Virus record (IMG/VR): IMGVR_UViG_3300046796_000345
Location: 1-25,437 of that record
Length of the DNA stretch: 25,437 nucleotides
Origin: a virus
Reading direction: 5' to 3' (one strand)
Positions 5,439 through 11,991 of this stretch are shown piece after piece. The translations under genes and the position numbers were made by a program. Below the pieces are notes generated by a model that searched no databases, had not been told where the DNA came from, and worked only from the letters and a program-made list of their open reading frames with translations. Every line of letters begins with the position of its first letter. Position 1 is the first letter of the stretch.

Positions 5439-6067
5439 CACCTGGCATTTACCCGGTGAGCGGCGCGATGTACTGGTCGCAAACGGAGCCGGCCTGGATG
5501 GGCGTGTTTATCGGGCTCCCGGACGGCCGTCAGTACTGCCGCTATGAGCTGACCTGGCGCGGGACGCCGCCGGAAGATGCGGCAAAGGACATTGCGGAGT
5601 TCCGGCGCCGCGTCGTGCCGTCCCTCGGCGCGGTGTGGGCGCAACCGTCGCTGTGGCCGGAGAAAGTCACGGGCCCGTCGATCGCCGCCGTGTTCGCCTA
5701 CGCGGGCGTCACGCTCCGCAAGGGCAACGACGATCGCGTCAATGGCTGGTCCCGGCTGCGCTCTTGGCTGCGGCCGCGCGCGTACGGCGATGACTGGTCG
5801 CCGGGCTTGATCGTCCATCCCGTCTGCACGCGGCTCATTCGCACGCTGCCGTCGCTGGTCGCCGCGCCCGGCGATCCGGATGACGTGCAGGATTCGCCGC
5901 TCGCGTTCCCCGCGCATGCGGTGCGGTTCTTCCTGATGGGCCAGCCGCCGCCCTGGCAACCCGTGCCGGCGCCCGAACCGGGCCCCGATACGTGGGGTGC
6001 GGTTTTGCACAAATTCCGCGATCGGTCGTCCCGTACACTCGTCGGAGCAGATCTCGTCAAACGCTGA
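5435..6067 (+). CDS. Split-off terminase nuclease-like half, catalytic acids substituted
   Basis: A 210-residue protein starting at GTG, coupled to the preceding gene by GTGA. Its order of motifs matches the RNase H-like C-terminal domain of large terminases. MYWSQTEPAWMGVFIG lies where family members have MDWG; GAVWAQPSLW...GPSIAAVF where they have a DPS segment; then DDRVNGWSRLRSWL, HPVCTRLIRTLPSLV, DPDDVQD and finally AHAVRFFLM where others have ADxxRY. On this alignment the three metal-binding aspartates are Y13, Q70 and H161. The frame is intact, so the fold is probably kept while DNA cleavage is lost. The protein would be expected to associate with the ATPase half at 3337-4524. The domain identity rests on remembered family patterns, not on a search. 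Confidence 0.75.
   Translation: MTPGIYPVSGAMYWSQTEPAWMGVFIGLPDGRQYCRYELTWRGTPPEDAAKDIAEFRRRVVPSLGAVWAQPSLWPEKVTGPSIAAVFAYAGVTLRKGNDDRVNGWSRLRSWLRPRAYGDDWSPGLIVHPVCTRLIRTLPSLVAAPGDPDDVQDSPLAFPAHAVRFFLMGQPPPWQPVPAPEPGPDTWGAVLHKFRDRSSRTLVGADLVKR
6012..6067 (+). repeat. Direct repeat, copy 1 (41-bp perfect core)
   Basis: 6027-6067 is identical to 6311-6351 (41 bp). Both copies are preceded at the same distance by aattccgcg (6012-6020 and 6296-6304), with a 6-bp block of mismatch between (6021-6026). This copy encodes the C-terminus of the nuclease-like protein (SRTLVGADLVKR and stop) and precedes the first small membrane protein. Confidence 0.95.
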
Positions 6068-6096
6068 ACCCCGTCTCGACCCCCCGGAGGTTAGCT

Positions 6097-6282
6097 ATGG
6101 GCCTGATTGGCCTCGTCCTCGTCCTCGTCATTATCGGCGTCTGTCTTTGGCTGATTGAGTCGTACATTCCCATGTCCCCGCCGATCAAAGTCGCGCTGCG
6201 CGTCGTGGTGGTGATCGTGCTCGTGCTCTGGCTGCTCCAAACCTTCGTGGGCGACATCCCCCTGCCGAGATTTCACCGCTGA
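6097..6282 (+). CDS. Thivi_2564-like small membrane protein, paralog 1
   Basis: Sixty-one residues. Two hydrophobic segments (about 3-20 and 34-51) flank a conserved turn, SYIPMSPPIKV, which is the pattern I recall for the Thivi_2564 family of short bacterial membrane proteins of unknown role. The start at 6097 is set by a GGAGG at 6086-6090, 6 nt upstream; a longer in-frame extension to 5992 is only overlap with the previous gene. A second copy lies at 6365-6553. Two-helix small membrane proteins in phages can act as holins, but nothing else here supports lysis. Confidence 0.8.
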   Translation: MGLIGLVLVLVIIGVCLWLIESYIPMSPPIKVALRVVVVIVLVLWLLQTFVGDIPLPRFHR

Positions 6283-6295
6283 TGGGACAATCAGC

Positions 6296-6351
6296 AATTC
6301 CGCGGCGCCACGTCCCGTACACTCGTCGGAGCAGATCTCGTCAAACGCTGA
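6296..6351 (+). repeat. Direct repeat, copy 2 (41-bp perfect core)
   Basis: This copy, 284 bp downstream of copy 1, is non-coding and lies 13 bp before the GTG of the second small membrane protein. It keeps the full 41-bp identity (6311-6351) although the two following genes have diverged considerably. That contrast suggests a regulatory role or local gene conversion rather than a passive remnant. Confidence 0.95.
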
Positions 6352-6364
6352 GAGTCGAATCGAC

Positions 6365-6553
6365 GTGCTTCTCTTAATCGTTCTCGTCATATTGGGCGTT
6401 TGTCTATACCTGTTAGACCAAGACGTACCGATGTCGCCGCCGATCAAAGTCGTGACCCTCCTCGTCGGCCTGGCGCTGATCTATGCCCTCGCGCTCGTGT
6501 TGACGCAATCGTCGCTGCCCGAGCCGGGCATTGGCATTCCCGATTTACGGTGA
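6365..6553 (+). CDS. Thivi_2564-like small membrane protein, paralog 2
   Basis: Sixty-two residues with a GTG start. It shares with its upstream paralog the first helix ending GVCLYLL, the turn VPMSPPIKV, and a second hydrophobic segment (LLVGLALIYALALVL). The rest has diverged, and the tail (SSLPEPGIGIPDLR) differs in sequence while keeping an IPLP/IPDL-like ending. No clear Shine-Dalgarno sequence precedes it, unlike paralog 1. The arrangement of repeat and gene twice in a row indicates a tandem duplication. Its stop overlaps the next start (TGATG). Confidence 0.75.
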   Translation: MLLLIVLVILGVCLYLLDQDVPMSPPIKVVTLLVGLALIYALALVLTQSSLPEPGIGIPDLR

Positions 6554-6792
6554 TGGCCGGCGCGCGCCGCCTTGTTCTGTCGATCGCGTCTCCGCTCTGC
6601 GACCAGCGCGCGCCGTGTCCGCGCGCCGGTCGTGCCGTGTACGGTAGGCCACGGAAGATCGGGGACGCGATCAACTGCACGATCCGGTGCGTGACGTGCG
6701 GCGCGACGGGGGAGGAAAGCCGGAACATCGAGGGGGCCCCAAAGTCGTACATCGATCGGTATCTCCACCGCCGCTCGACAACAGGCGTATGA
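6553..6792 (+). CDS. Small cysteine-containing protein, unknown
   Basis: Seventy-nine residues, starting at an ATG that overlaps the previous stop. Cysteines occur in a first pair (CDQRAPC) and a second group (CTIRCVTCGATG), a spacing that could bind one zinc ion. The rest is basic, with RPRKIGD in the middle and SYIDRYLHRR near the end. I do not recognise a family. It sits just before the portal gene, where phages often carry small accessory proteins. Confidence 0.6.
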   Translation: MAGARRLVLSIASPLCDQRAPCPRAGRAVYGRPRKIGDAINCTIRCVTCGATGEESRNIEGAPKSYIDRYLHRRSTTGV

Positions 6793-6801
6793 TCGCGGGC
6801 G

Positions 6802-8856
6802 ATGTTCCCGCCGAACCCCCTCGGCGGCGGACCCGCGCCCGATCCGATCGCGCCGGATCCTGCGCCCGATCCGGCCGCCCCCGATCCGCTCCTGGTCTTG
6901 CCCTGGTCCGACGAGGACACGGGGAAGTGGCGCAAGCGCGTCGAAACCGCGAAACAGGGCCTACGCGAGGTCGTGGATGAAGGCAAGAAGAACATCGAGC
7001 GGTACACGAACCGCTACCTGTCGCGCACCGATCTGACGCGCGATCTCGTCTCCATTCCGCAATCCTTCGCGTTCACCGAGAACAAAAAACCCCAACTCTT
7101 TTACCGTGTCCCGGAAGTGCAGCTCACCGGGAAACGGCCGCAAGCCGATGCGGTCGCGCCGGTCGTCCAGAAAATCCTCAATGACTATCTCGGGCCGGAG
7201 CACACGAACGTGCGCGTGCCGATGGCCGAGATCGTGTTCGACGTGATCTGCCCGACCGGGTACGGCGTAGTGAAAATCGGGTACGAGTCCGCGAGCGTGC
7301 CCGTGGACGTGCCGGGCGAACCGCCCGCGCCTGGCCTGCCGCCTGGCCCGCCGCGCACCGTTGAGGTGCCGGTCTACGAGAACTACTACGTGCGCCGCAT
7401 TTCCCCCGGCCGGCTCTTGCGCCCGATCGAATTCCACGGGCTCGACTACGACCTGGCGAACTGGATCGGGTTCACGTTCGAAGAAGATGCGCCCGAAAAA
7501 GGGCCCGGCACGAAAAGCGCGGATCCGACCGCGGACGAACAGATGCTCTCCAAGCCCACCGTCGATGCCCTCACGGGCCGCACGGTTCGCACGGGCGTGG
7601 AACTCTGGTACCGCCGCGCGTCGTTCGATCCGACCGTGAAGGATCCGAACGAACTGGCCGTGATCGTGCTGATGGACGGGGAGGACACGCCCCGCGAACA
7701 TCGGCCGTCGCCGCTCCAACGTCGCGGGCCAAACGGGAAGTGGATCGGGATCGCCGGCTTCCCCGTGAAGGTGCTCAAGGTCCGCTATGTGTCCGACTCG
7801 GCCGATGCGCCCAGTGACGTGAGCGTGACGCGCAATCTCTCGGACGAGCAATCGCGCGGACGCACGCAACTCCTCCGCGCACGCGATCGGAAGATGCCCA
7901 CCGTGATTTACGACAACACGCGGCCGGGGATCAAAGACCTGATGGACAAGATCGAGCGGAACGAATCGAACGGCTTCGTCGGCGTGCCGGGCGATCCGTC
8001 CGGGATTTTCCACGTCCTCGACAAAGGCTCAGTGGGTCAGGAGTCGTACAACTTCAACGACTACATCGAGCGCGACATCGAAAAATCGTGGGCCTTCGGC
8101 TCGAATCAACAGGGCGTGAATACCGACTCGGCGCGCACGGCCACGGAACTCTCGATCGTGCAGGAAGCGACCAACACGCGCATGGCGTACGAGCGCGACA
8201 TGGTGGCGTACTTCTTCACCGACAAGATCGCCCGCAACGTCCTCGGGCTCCTCCAACTGTTCGCGACGGAAGAATCGTTCGTCCGCATCGTCGGCCCCGA
8301 TGGCGCCGTGAGCTGGAAGGCGTGGAACGCCGACAGCATTCAAGGCGAGTTCGCGTTCACGATCAAAATCAATTCGCAGCTCCGGCCCGACTCGGCCGCC
8401 GACCTGAAGCGGATTACGGATGTCGTGAACTTCAGCGCCAAGTCGCCGTACGTGAACCAAATCGAACTCTGGCGCGTGGCGATGCAAGCGTGGGGCTTCG
8501 ATCCGAATCGCATCATCCGTCAGCCCGATCCGCCGAAGAAGGAAGAACCGAAACTCTCGATTTCGCTCTCGCTCTCGCCGGTCGATTTCGTGGATCCCCG
8601 GACGCGGGTCTACGCCCTGGCGCTCGCGAAAGCGGCCGGCGTGGAGCTGCCGGCGATGGCCCTGCCCGGCGACCAGGCGCAGCTCGCGGCGCCGCCGCCG
8701 GCCGTCCCCGGCCTGCCGCCCGCGCGCGTGGGCGACAACCTCCACACGCCAGGGACCGCGGCCGAAGCGGATCTCTTGAACAAGCACAAAGCGGAACAGA
8801 CCGGCCAGCTCGACGGCGCGGGTGCGGCGATGGCGCCAGCTACGCGCGTGCAGTAA
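6802..8856 (+). CDS. Portal protein
   Basis: A 684-residue protein of the podovirus portal type, the dodecameric ring at the capsid vertex through which DNA enters and leaves. Supporting features are a Pro/Asp-rich disordered N-terminus (1-35), a region of conserved portal character (YTNRYLSRTDLTRDLVSIP; KKPQLFYRVPEVQLTGKRP), and a helical core with SARTATELSIVQEATNTRMAYERD followed by ARNVLGLLQLFA. The C-terminal 90 residues are rich in Ala/Pro/Gln. Length and position after the terminase and before scaffold and capsid agree with the call. The ribosome binding site is weak. The protein would contact the terminase ATPase and later the adaptor at 15713-16726. Confidence 0.9.
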   Translation: MFPPNPLGGGPAPDPIAPDPAPDPAAPDPLLVLPWSDEDTGKWRKRVETAKQGLREVVDEGKKNIERYTNRYLSRTDLTRDLVSIPQSFAFTENKKPQLFYRVPEVQLTGKRPQADAVAPVVQKILNDYLGPEHTNVRVPMAEIVFDVICPTGYGVVKIGYESASVPVDVPGEPPAPGLPPGPPRTVEVPVYENYYVRRISPGRLLRPIEFHGLDYDLANWIGFTFEEDAPEKGPGTKSADPTADEQMLSKPTVDALTGRTVRTGVELWYRRASFDPTVKDPNELAVIVLMDGEDTPREHRPSPLQRRGPNGKWIGIAGFPVKVLKVRYVSDSADAPSDVSVTRNLSDEQSRGRTQLLRARDRKMPTVIYDNTRPGIKDLMDKIERNESNGFVGVPGDPSGIFHVLDKGSVGQESYNFNDYIERDIEKSWAFGSNQQGVNTDSARTATELSIVQEATNTRMAYERDMVAYFFTDKIARNVLGLLQLFATEESFVRIVGPDGAVSWKAWNADSIQGEFAFTIKINSQLRPDSAADLKRITDVVNFSAKSPYVNQIELWRVAMQAWGFDPNRIIRQPDPPKKEEPKLSISLSLSPVDFVDPRTRVYALALAKAAGVELPAMALPGDQAQLAAPPPAVPGLPPARVGDNLHTPGTAAEADLLNKHKAEQTGQLDGAGAAMAPATRVQ

Positions 8857-8867
8857 GCGGGGGACCG

Positions 8868-9020
8868 ATGCCCTACGTGTCCAAAGCACAGCAAGCGTGG
8901 GCCCACACGCCGGCCGGCCAGAAGGCCCTCGGCGGCGCGGCGAAGGTCGCGGAGTGGGATGCGGCGACCAAAGGGAAGTCGCTCCCCAAAGTCGTCCTCA
9001 AGGTCGCGAAAGGGAAGTGA
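8868..9020 (+). CDS. Small conserved head-region protein
   Basis: Fifty residues, preceded by GGGGGACCG 3-10 nt upstream of the ATG. The sequence opens PYVSKAQQAWAHTPAG, continues VAEWDAATKGKSLPKVV and ends in Lys-rich residues. I recall very similar short proteins (a VSKAQ start with EWDxAxxGxxLP) next to phage portal genes. No function is known to me. Confidence 0.7.
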   Translation: MPYVSKAQQAWAHTPAGQKALGGAAKVAEWDAATKGKSLPKVVLKVAKGK

Positions 9021-9030
9021 AGGCCCGCCC

Positions 9031-9351
9031 ATGCCGCTCTACGATCGCGTCTGCACCGCAGCGATGTGCTACTGGTCGAAAACTGACTGCATCGAGAAGT
9101 ACGACGCGCGTGACCTGGCCTGTCCGAATTGCGGGTTTCCAACGGTGCGCGAGTGGACGCGCCCGCCGGCGATGATCCCCGACACGTTCTCGACGCCGCT
9201 CGTCGATCGCGTGATGGACAAGACGCCGCAAGTATTCGAGTCGCGCAGCGCCCATCGAGACGCGATGCGCGCGCGCGGCTACGTCAATCGCGATGAGCAT
9301 GTCGGCCTGCCCGGCACGGACAAGTCGCCGCACACCACCCGGTGGATCTGA
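9031..9351 (+). CDS. FmdB-like zinc-ribbon phage protein
   Basis: A 106-residue protein with C7, C13 and C20 near the N-terminus and a CPNCG knuckle in the middle, followed by a segment ending RPPAMIPDTF. The C-terminus, VGLPGTDKSPHTTRW, resembles the tail of a protein often found near podovirus portal genes. The ATG at 9031 opens MPLYDRVC, the usual start of FmdB-like zinc ribbons, and is preferred over longer in-frame extensions. Zinc binding is likely; the role is unknown. The stop overlaps the next start (TGATG). Confidence 0.75.
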   Translation: MPLYDRVCTAAMCYWSKTDCIEKYDARDLACPNCGFPTVREWTRPPAMIPDTFSTPLVDRVMDKTPQVFESRSAHRDAMRARGYVNRDEHVGLPGTDKSPHTTRWI

Positions 9352-9632
9352 TGGAAGCCCCGGTGACAGGTCAGGTCACGCTCTACGACGGCGCCGGCAA
9401 CGCCATCGTGAAAGATCTCCCGGCCGTGCCGCTCACGACCGCGGAAGCGCGGTTCCTGCGCGAGTTCCGCCAATTCCTCCTGCGCGGCGAGCTGCAAATC
9501 AATTTCCGCTGCGCGCGCTGTCGCAAAAATCGGATGGGGCACGAAGGGTATCTCGACTGGACGATCACGCCCGACAAGATCATTTTCATGTGCGGGTGTC
9601 GGCAGATCGTCTACCTCGGTCACACGTTGTAG
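9351..9632 (+). CDS. Small zinc-ribbon-like protein
   Basis: Ninety-three residues. The N-terminal half is mixed, with a predicted helix (LTTAEARFLREFRQFLLRG). The C-terminal half carries CARCRKNRMGHEGYLDWTI followed by FMCGCRQIVYLG, a CxxC...CxC arrangement able to form a zinc ribbon. The start at 9351 overlaps the upstream stop by one base; an in-frame GTG at 9342 would extend it by three residues. No known family is recognised. Its place next to another zinc-ribbon gene suggests a shared head-assembly or regulatory context. Confidence 0.7.
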   Translation: MEAPVTGQVTLYDGAGNAIVKDLPAVPLTTAEARFLREFRQFLLRGELQINFRCARCRKNRMGHEGYLDWTITPDKIIFMCGCRQIVYLGHTL

Positions 9633-9647
9633 CAGGGGAGTCCGAAC

Positions 9648-10340
9648 ATGGCTGGTGATCTCCGTCGCGCCCTGATGAACCTGAGCCGTCCCACGGCCAT
9701 CCCGCGCACGCCCATGAGTGAAGTCGTCCCGACCTCGGCCGATGAGGCCGGCCAGGCCGGGGACGCGCCCGTGCTGAAAGCGGCCGATGGGAATGACGCC
9801 CTGACGCAGCTCGGGCAGATCGGCGGCCAGATGGGCGGCGGCGGCGGGATGGCGCGACCGCAGCCGATGGCCGGGATGCGGAAGTCCGACGCCGGCCCCG
9901 ATGCCGATCCGGACGATCAGGGCGGCCCCTCGGACGCGGATCAGGATGACGCGCTGCGCTCGGTGCAGATGATGGCTGGCTCCGCGAAGGGCGGCCCGAC
10001 CGACTGGACGCGCGCCACGCAAGTGCTCCCGCAGCTCAATGCGATCAGCCAAGCCGGGGAGGCGAATTTCAAGGCGCCCGGCGGCATGGTCCCGAAGATG
10101 GATCTCGGCAACCTCTCGCCCGATCAGGGCGCGGCGCTCGGCCAGGTCGCGCCGCCCGGATCGAAAGCCGCGGCGCTCGCGCAAGCGGCCCAAGCCGGCG
10201 CGGGCCTCGGCGGCCCGGTCGCGCGGGCGGCGACCCGCCCGGCGCCGCTCCCGGTCGGCGCCGCTCCCACGGGCGGATTCTTAGAACAACTGCGCCGCGC
10301 GCTGGCCGCGACCCCACGCGGCGGCAATTTCCCGCAGTAA
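9648..10340 (+). CDS. Low-complexity disordered protein of the head module
   Basis: A 230-residue protein with a good ribosome binding site (AGGGGAG, 8 nt before the ATG). It is rich in Gly, Ala, Pro, Asp and Met, with GGQMGGGGGM near residue 60, an acidic stretch (PDADPDDQ) and an Ala-rich C-terminus (AAALAQAAQAGAGLGG). The last 25 residues have a possible amphipathic helix (FLEQLRRALAA). It looks intrinsically disordered. It may be a minor head protein or scaffold accessory, but no family is recognised. Confidence 0.65.
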   Translation: MAGDLRRALMNLSRPTAIPRTPMSEVVPTSADEAGQAGDAPVLKAADGNDALTQLGQIGGQMGGGGGMARPQPMAGMRKSDAGPDADPDDQGGPSDADQDDALRSVQMMAGSAKGGPTDWTRATQVLPQLNAISQAGEANFKAPGGMVPKMDLGNLSPDQGAALGQVAPPGSKAAALAQAAQAGAGLGGPVARAATRPAPLPVGAAPTGGFLEQLRRALAATPRGGNFPQ

Positions 10341-10348
10341 GCACGCTG

Positions 10349-10882
10349 ATGTTCGACACGGTATTGATCACGGCGACGGCGCGCGCGGGCGAGGCGATGG
10401 GGTTGCCCTACTGGGCGCCGATGCTGCCCTCGACGCAGCAACCCACGGTCGAGTGGGAACCCGGCCAACGCGCGCCCGTCGCGGGCGTGGCCTTTCCGCT
10501 GTTCCCGGCCCCGATCGAAATCACGTTACAGGGCGCGGTGCTCGATGCCGATCGCGCGCGGTACCTCGAGCACGGCTGGCGCGTGCGCCCGGCCCCGCTC
10601 GCCCAGGAGAGTCTGATGACCACCACGGCCCTCGTTACCACCGTCAGTCTCGCGGCGCCCACCGAGGCCGCGATCGTCACGCCCGTCGCCCATCCCGACG
10701 CGGGCTATCTCGCGCTCCAACGCGCGGACGGCCAGTACCTCACCGTGGACAAGGACACGGGCGATCTCCGCTGGACGGCGACGGCCGGCGGGTGGGAACG
10801 GTTTCTCGATGGCGGATCGTGTTGGATCGCGCCGCGCGACGAGCGGACGTACATGCTCGCGAAGGGCACGACGGCGGCATGA
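10349..10882 (+). CDS. Protein with a beta-trefoil-like C-terminal domain
   Basis: A 177-residue protein. Residues 1-88 form an unrecognised N-terminal domain (PYWAPMLPSTQQPTVEWEPG). Residues 110-177 contain YLALQRADGQYLTVD...LRWTATAGGWERF, which matches the repeat pattern of fascin/ricin-type beta-trefoils (G-x-YL-x-V and G-W-E-x-F). Only about one repeat's worth is seen, so the fold is tentative. Carbohydrate binding is a common property of such domains. An internal ATG at 10616, in frame, has a GGAGAG ribosome binding site 5 nt upstream and could give a separate 88-residue product. The stop overlaps the next start (ATGA). Confidence 0.65.
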   Translation: MFDTVLITATARAGEAMGLPYWAPMLPSTQQPTVEWEPGQRAPVAGVAFPLFPAPIEITLQGAVLDADRARYLEHGWRVRPAPLAQESLMTTTALVTTVSLAAPTEAAIVTPVAHPDAGYLALQRADGQYLTVDKDTGDLRWTATAGGWERFLDGGSCWIAPRDERTYMLAKGTTAA

Positions 10883-11844
10883 CTGCGCTCGCGCCGCAAC
10901 TCGATCCGCTCCTGTTCTTCGGCGCCGGCCATCCGGCGACGAAGCCGCACACGGGCCCGTACTACGGCGCCCTGGCGATTCTCGGCAAGTACGGGTACGG
11001 CCCGCGCCCGAATCAGGAGAACAACTGCTTGTTTATCAACGAGCTGGATGTGATCGATCCGGACACGGCGGCGCGCGGGCTGCGCGACTACCTTGCGCGC
11101 GGCTACAGCGAAACCGCGTGCGGGCCGGCCGTCGCCAACGGCTATCACGGCCAGTACCCCGATACGCGCTGGTTGGAAGCCGGACCCGTCAACTACGCGA
11201 ACGTGCTGAAAACCCGGTTCGCCGGCCTCTCGCGTTCGCTGTTCGCCCTGCCGGATTTCGCGCCGTGGTTTGACCACGGGCTCTACGACTGGGATCGCAT
11301 CGAACATCAGCTCACGCCGTTTTACAGTCACCCCGCCGTACAGGGCGCCGTCAGTCGCGTGATCTCCGCGTGGGAAACGTACACGTCGATCGCGGAGATG
11401 CACAAGGTGTTCACCTGGCTCGCGCGCGTGTTCCCGACGCATGAGCGGTTCTGGCACAACCCGCCCGGTCACTTGTCGCCGGGGAACAGCGACGAGAACG
11501 AGGAGGCGTGCTGGCGCGAAGCGGCGCCCTACCTGCACGGGATGATGCTGCAAGCCGGGCCGCCCTCTGGCGAGGGCGGCGACGGCCGCACGCCGAAAGA
11601 GCAGATGACGTACGACCTGTGGGACATGCAGCGGCGGTTCCACGGGATCGACTCGCCGTGGGGCCCGCCGGTCCTCGGCGCGGATGGGAAACCCCTGCGG
11701 CTCTACTACCGCGAAGGCGTCACGTACGACCTGTATTGGCACGCGACTCCCGAGGCGGTCGCGCAGGAGTGGGGCGCGGCGGCGATGACCGTACCGCACG
11801 TCTCGGGGGCGCTCGATGGCTTCCCGGTCCATTCGACGCCCTAA
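10879..11844 (+). CDS. Putative TIM-barrel-like virion-associated protein
   Basis: A 321-residue protein translationally coupled to the trefoil-like gene. Tracts such as YLARGYSETACGP, NGYHGQYPDTRWLEAG, SRVISAWETYTSIAEMH, FPTHERFWHNPPGHLSPG and ACWREAAPYLHGMMLQ resemble a phage protein type that I associate with a glycoside-hydrolase-like TIM barrel located near capsid genes. Catalytic residues cannot be assigned from the sequence alone. The pairing with a possible carbohydrate-binding domain suggests interaction with host or environmental glycans, perhaps on the capsid surface. The longer in-frame extension back to 10453 is rejected because it would overlap the trefoil gene throughout. Confidence 0.55.
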   Translation: MTALAPQLDPLLFFGAGHPATKPHTGPYYGALAILGKYGYGPRPNQENNCLFINELDVIDPDTAARGLRDYLARGYSETACGPAVANGYHGQYPDTRWLEAGPVNYANVLKTRFAGLSRSLFALPDFAPWFDHGLYDWDRIEHQLTPFYSHPAVQGAVSRVISAWETYTSIAEMHKVFTWLARVFPTHERFWHNPPGHLSPGNSDENEEACWREAAPYLHGMMLQAGPPSGEGGDGRTPKEQMTYDLWDMQRRFHGIDSPWGPPVLGADGKPLRLYYREGVTYDLYWHATPEAVAQEWGAAAMTVPHVSGALDGFPVHSTP

Positions 11845-11867
11845 AGCAGTACAGCTAAGGTCTGTCC

Positions 11868-11887
11868 CTCGCGCGTGTGCGCGCGAG
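11868..11887. terminator. Hairpin after the TIM-like gene
   Basis: The arms ctcgcgcg (11868-11875) and cgcgcgag (11880-11887) form a perfect 8-bp stem with a TGTG loop. No T-run follows on the + strand. It could attenuate transcription ahead of the scaffold and capsid genes or be processed by RNase. Confidence 0.45.
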
Positions 11888-11893
11888 AGCAAA

Positions 11894-11919
11894 ACCCGCG
11901 CCGCCTCGCGCGCGCGGGT
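11894..11919. terminator. Second GC hairpin before the scaffold gene
   Basis: The arms acccgcgc (11894-11901) and gcgcgggt (11912-11919) form a perfect 8-bp stem. On the - strand the stem is followed by TTTT, so it would fit an intrinsic terminator for leftward transcription better than for rightward. The rest of 11845-11991 contains no gene and probably holds a promoter or leader for the capsid genes, though I cannot identify boxes. Confidence 0.4.
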
Positions 11920-11991
11920 GTAGGATGCGAACTTCCGTCGTAGTTCTGGCGCACCGCTGACCCGCGATAGTGATCAGCCCTGAGAGAAGTC

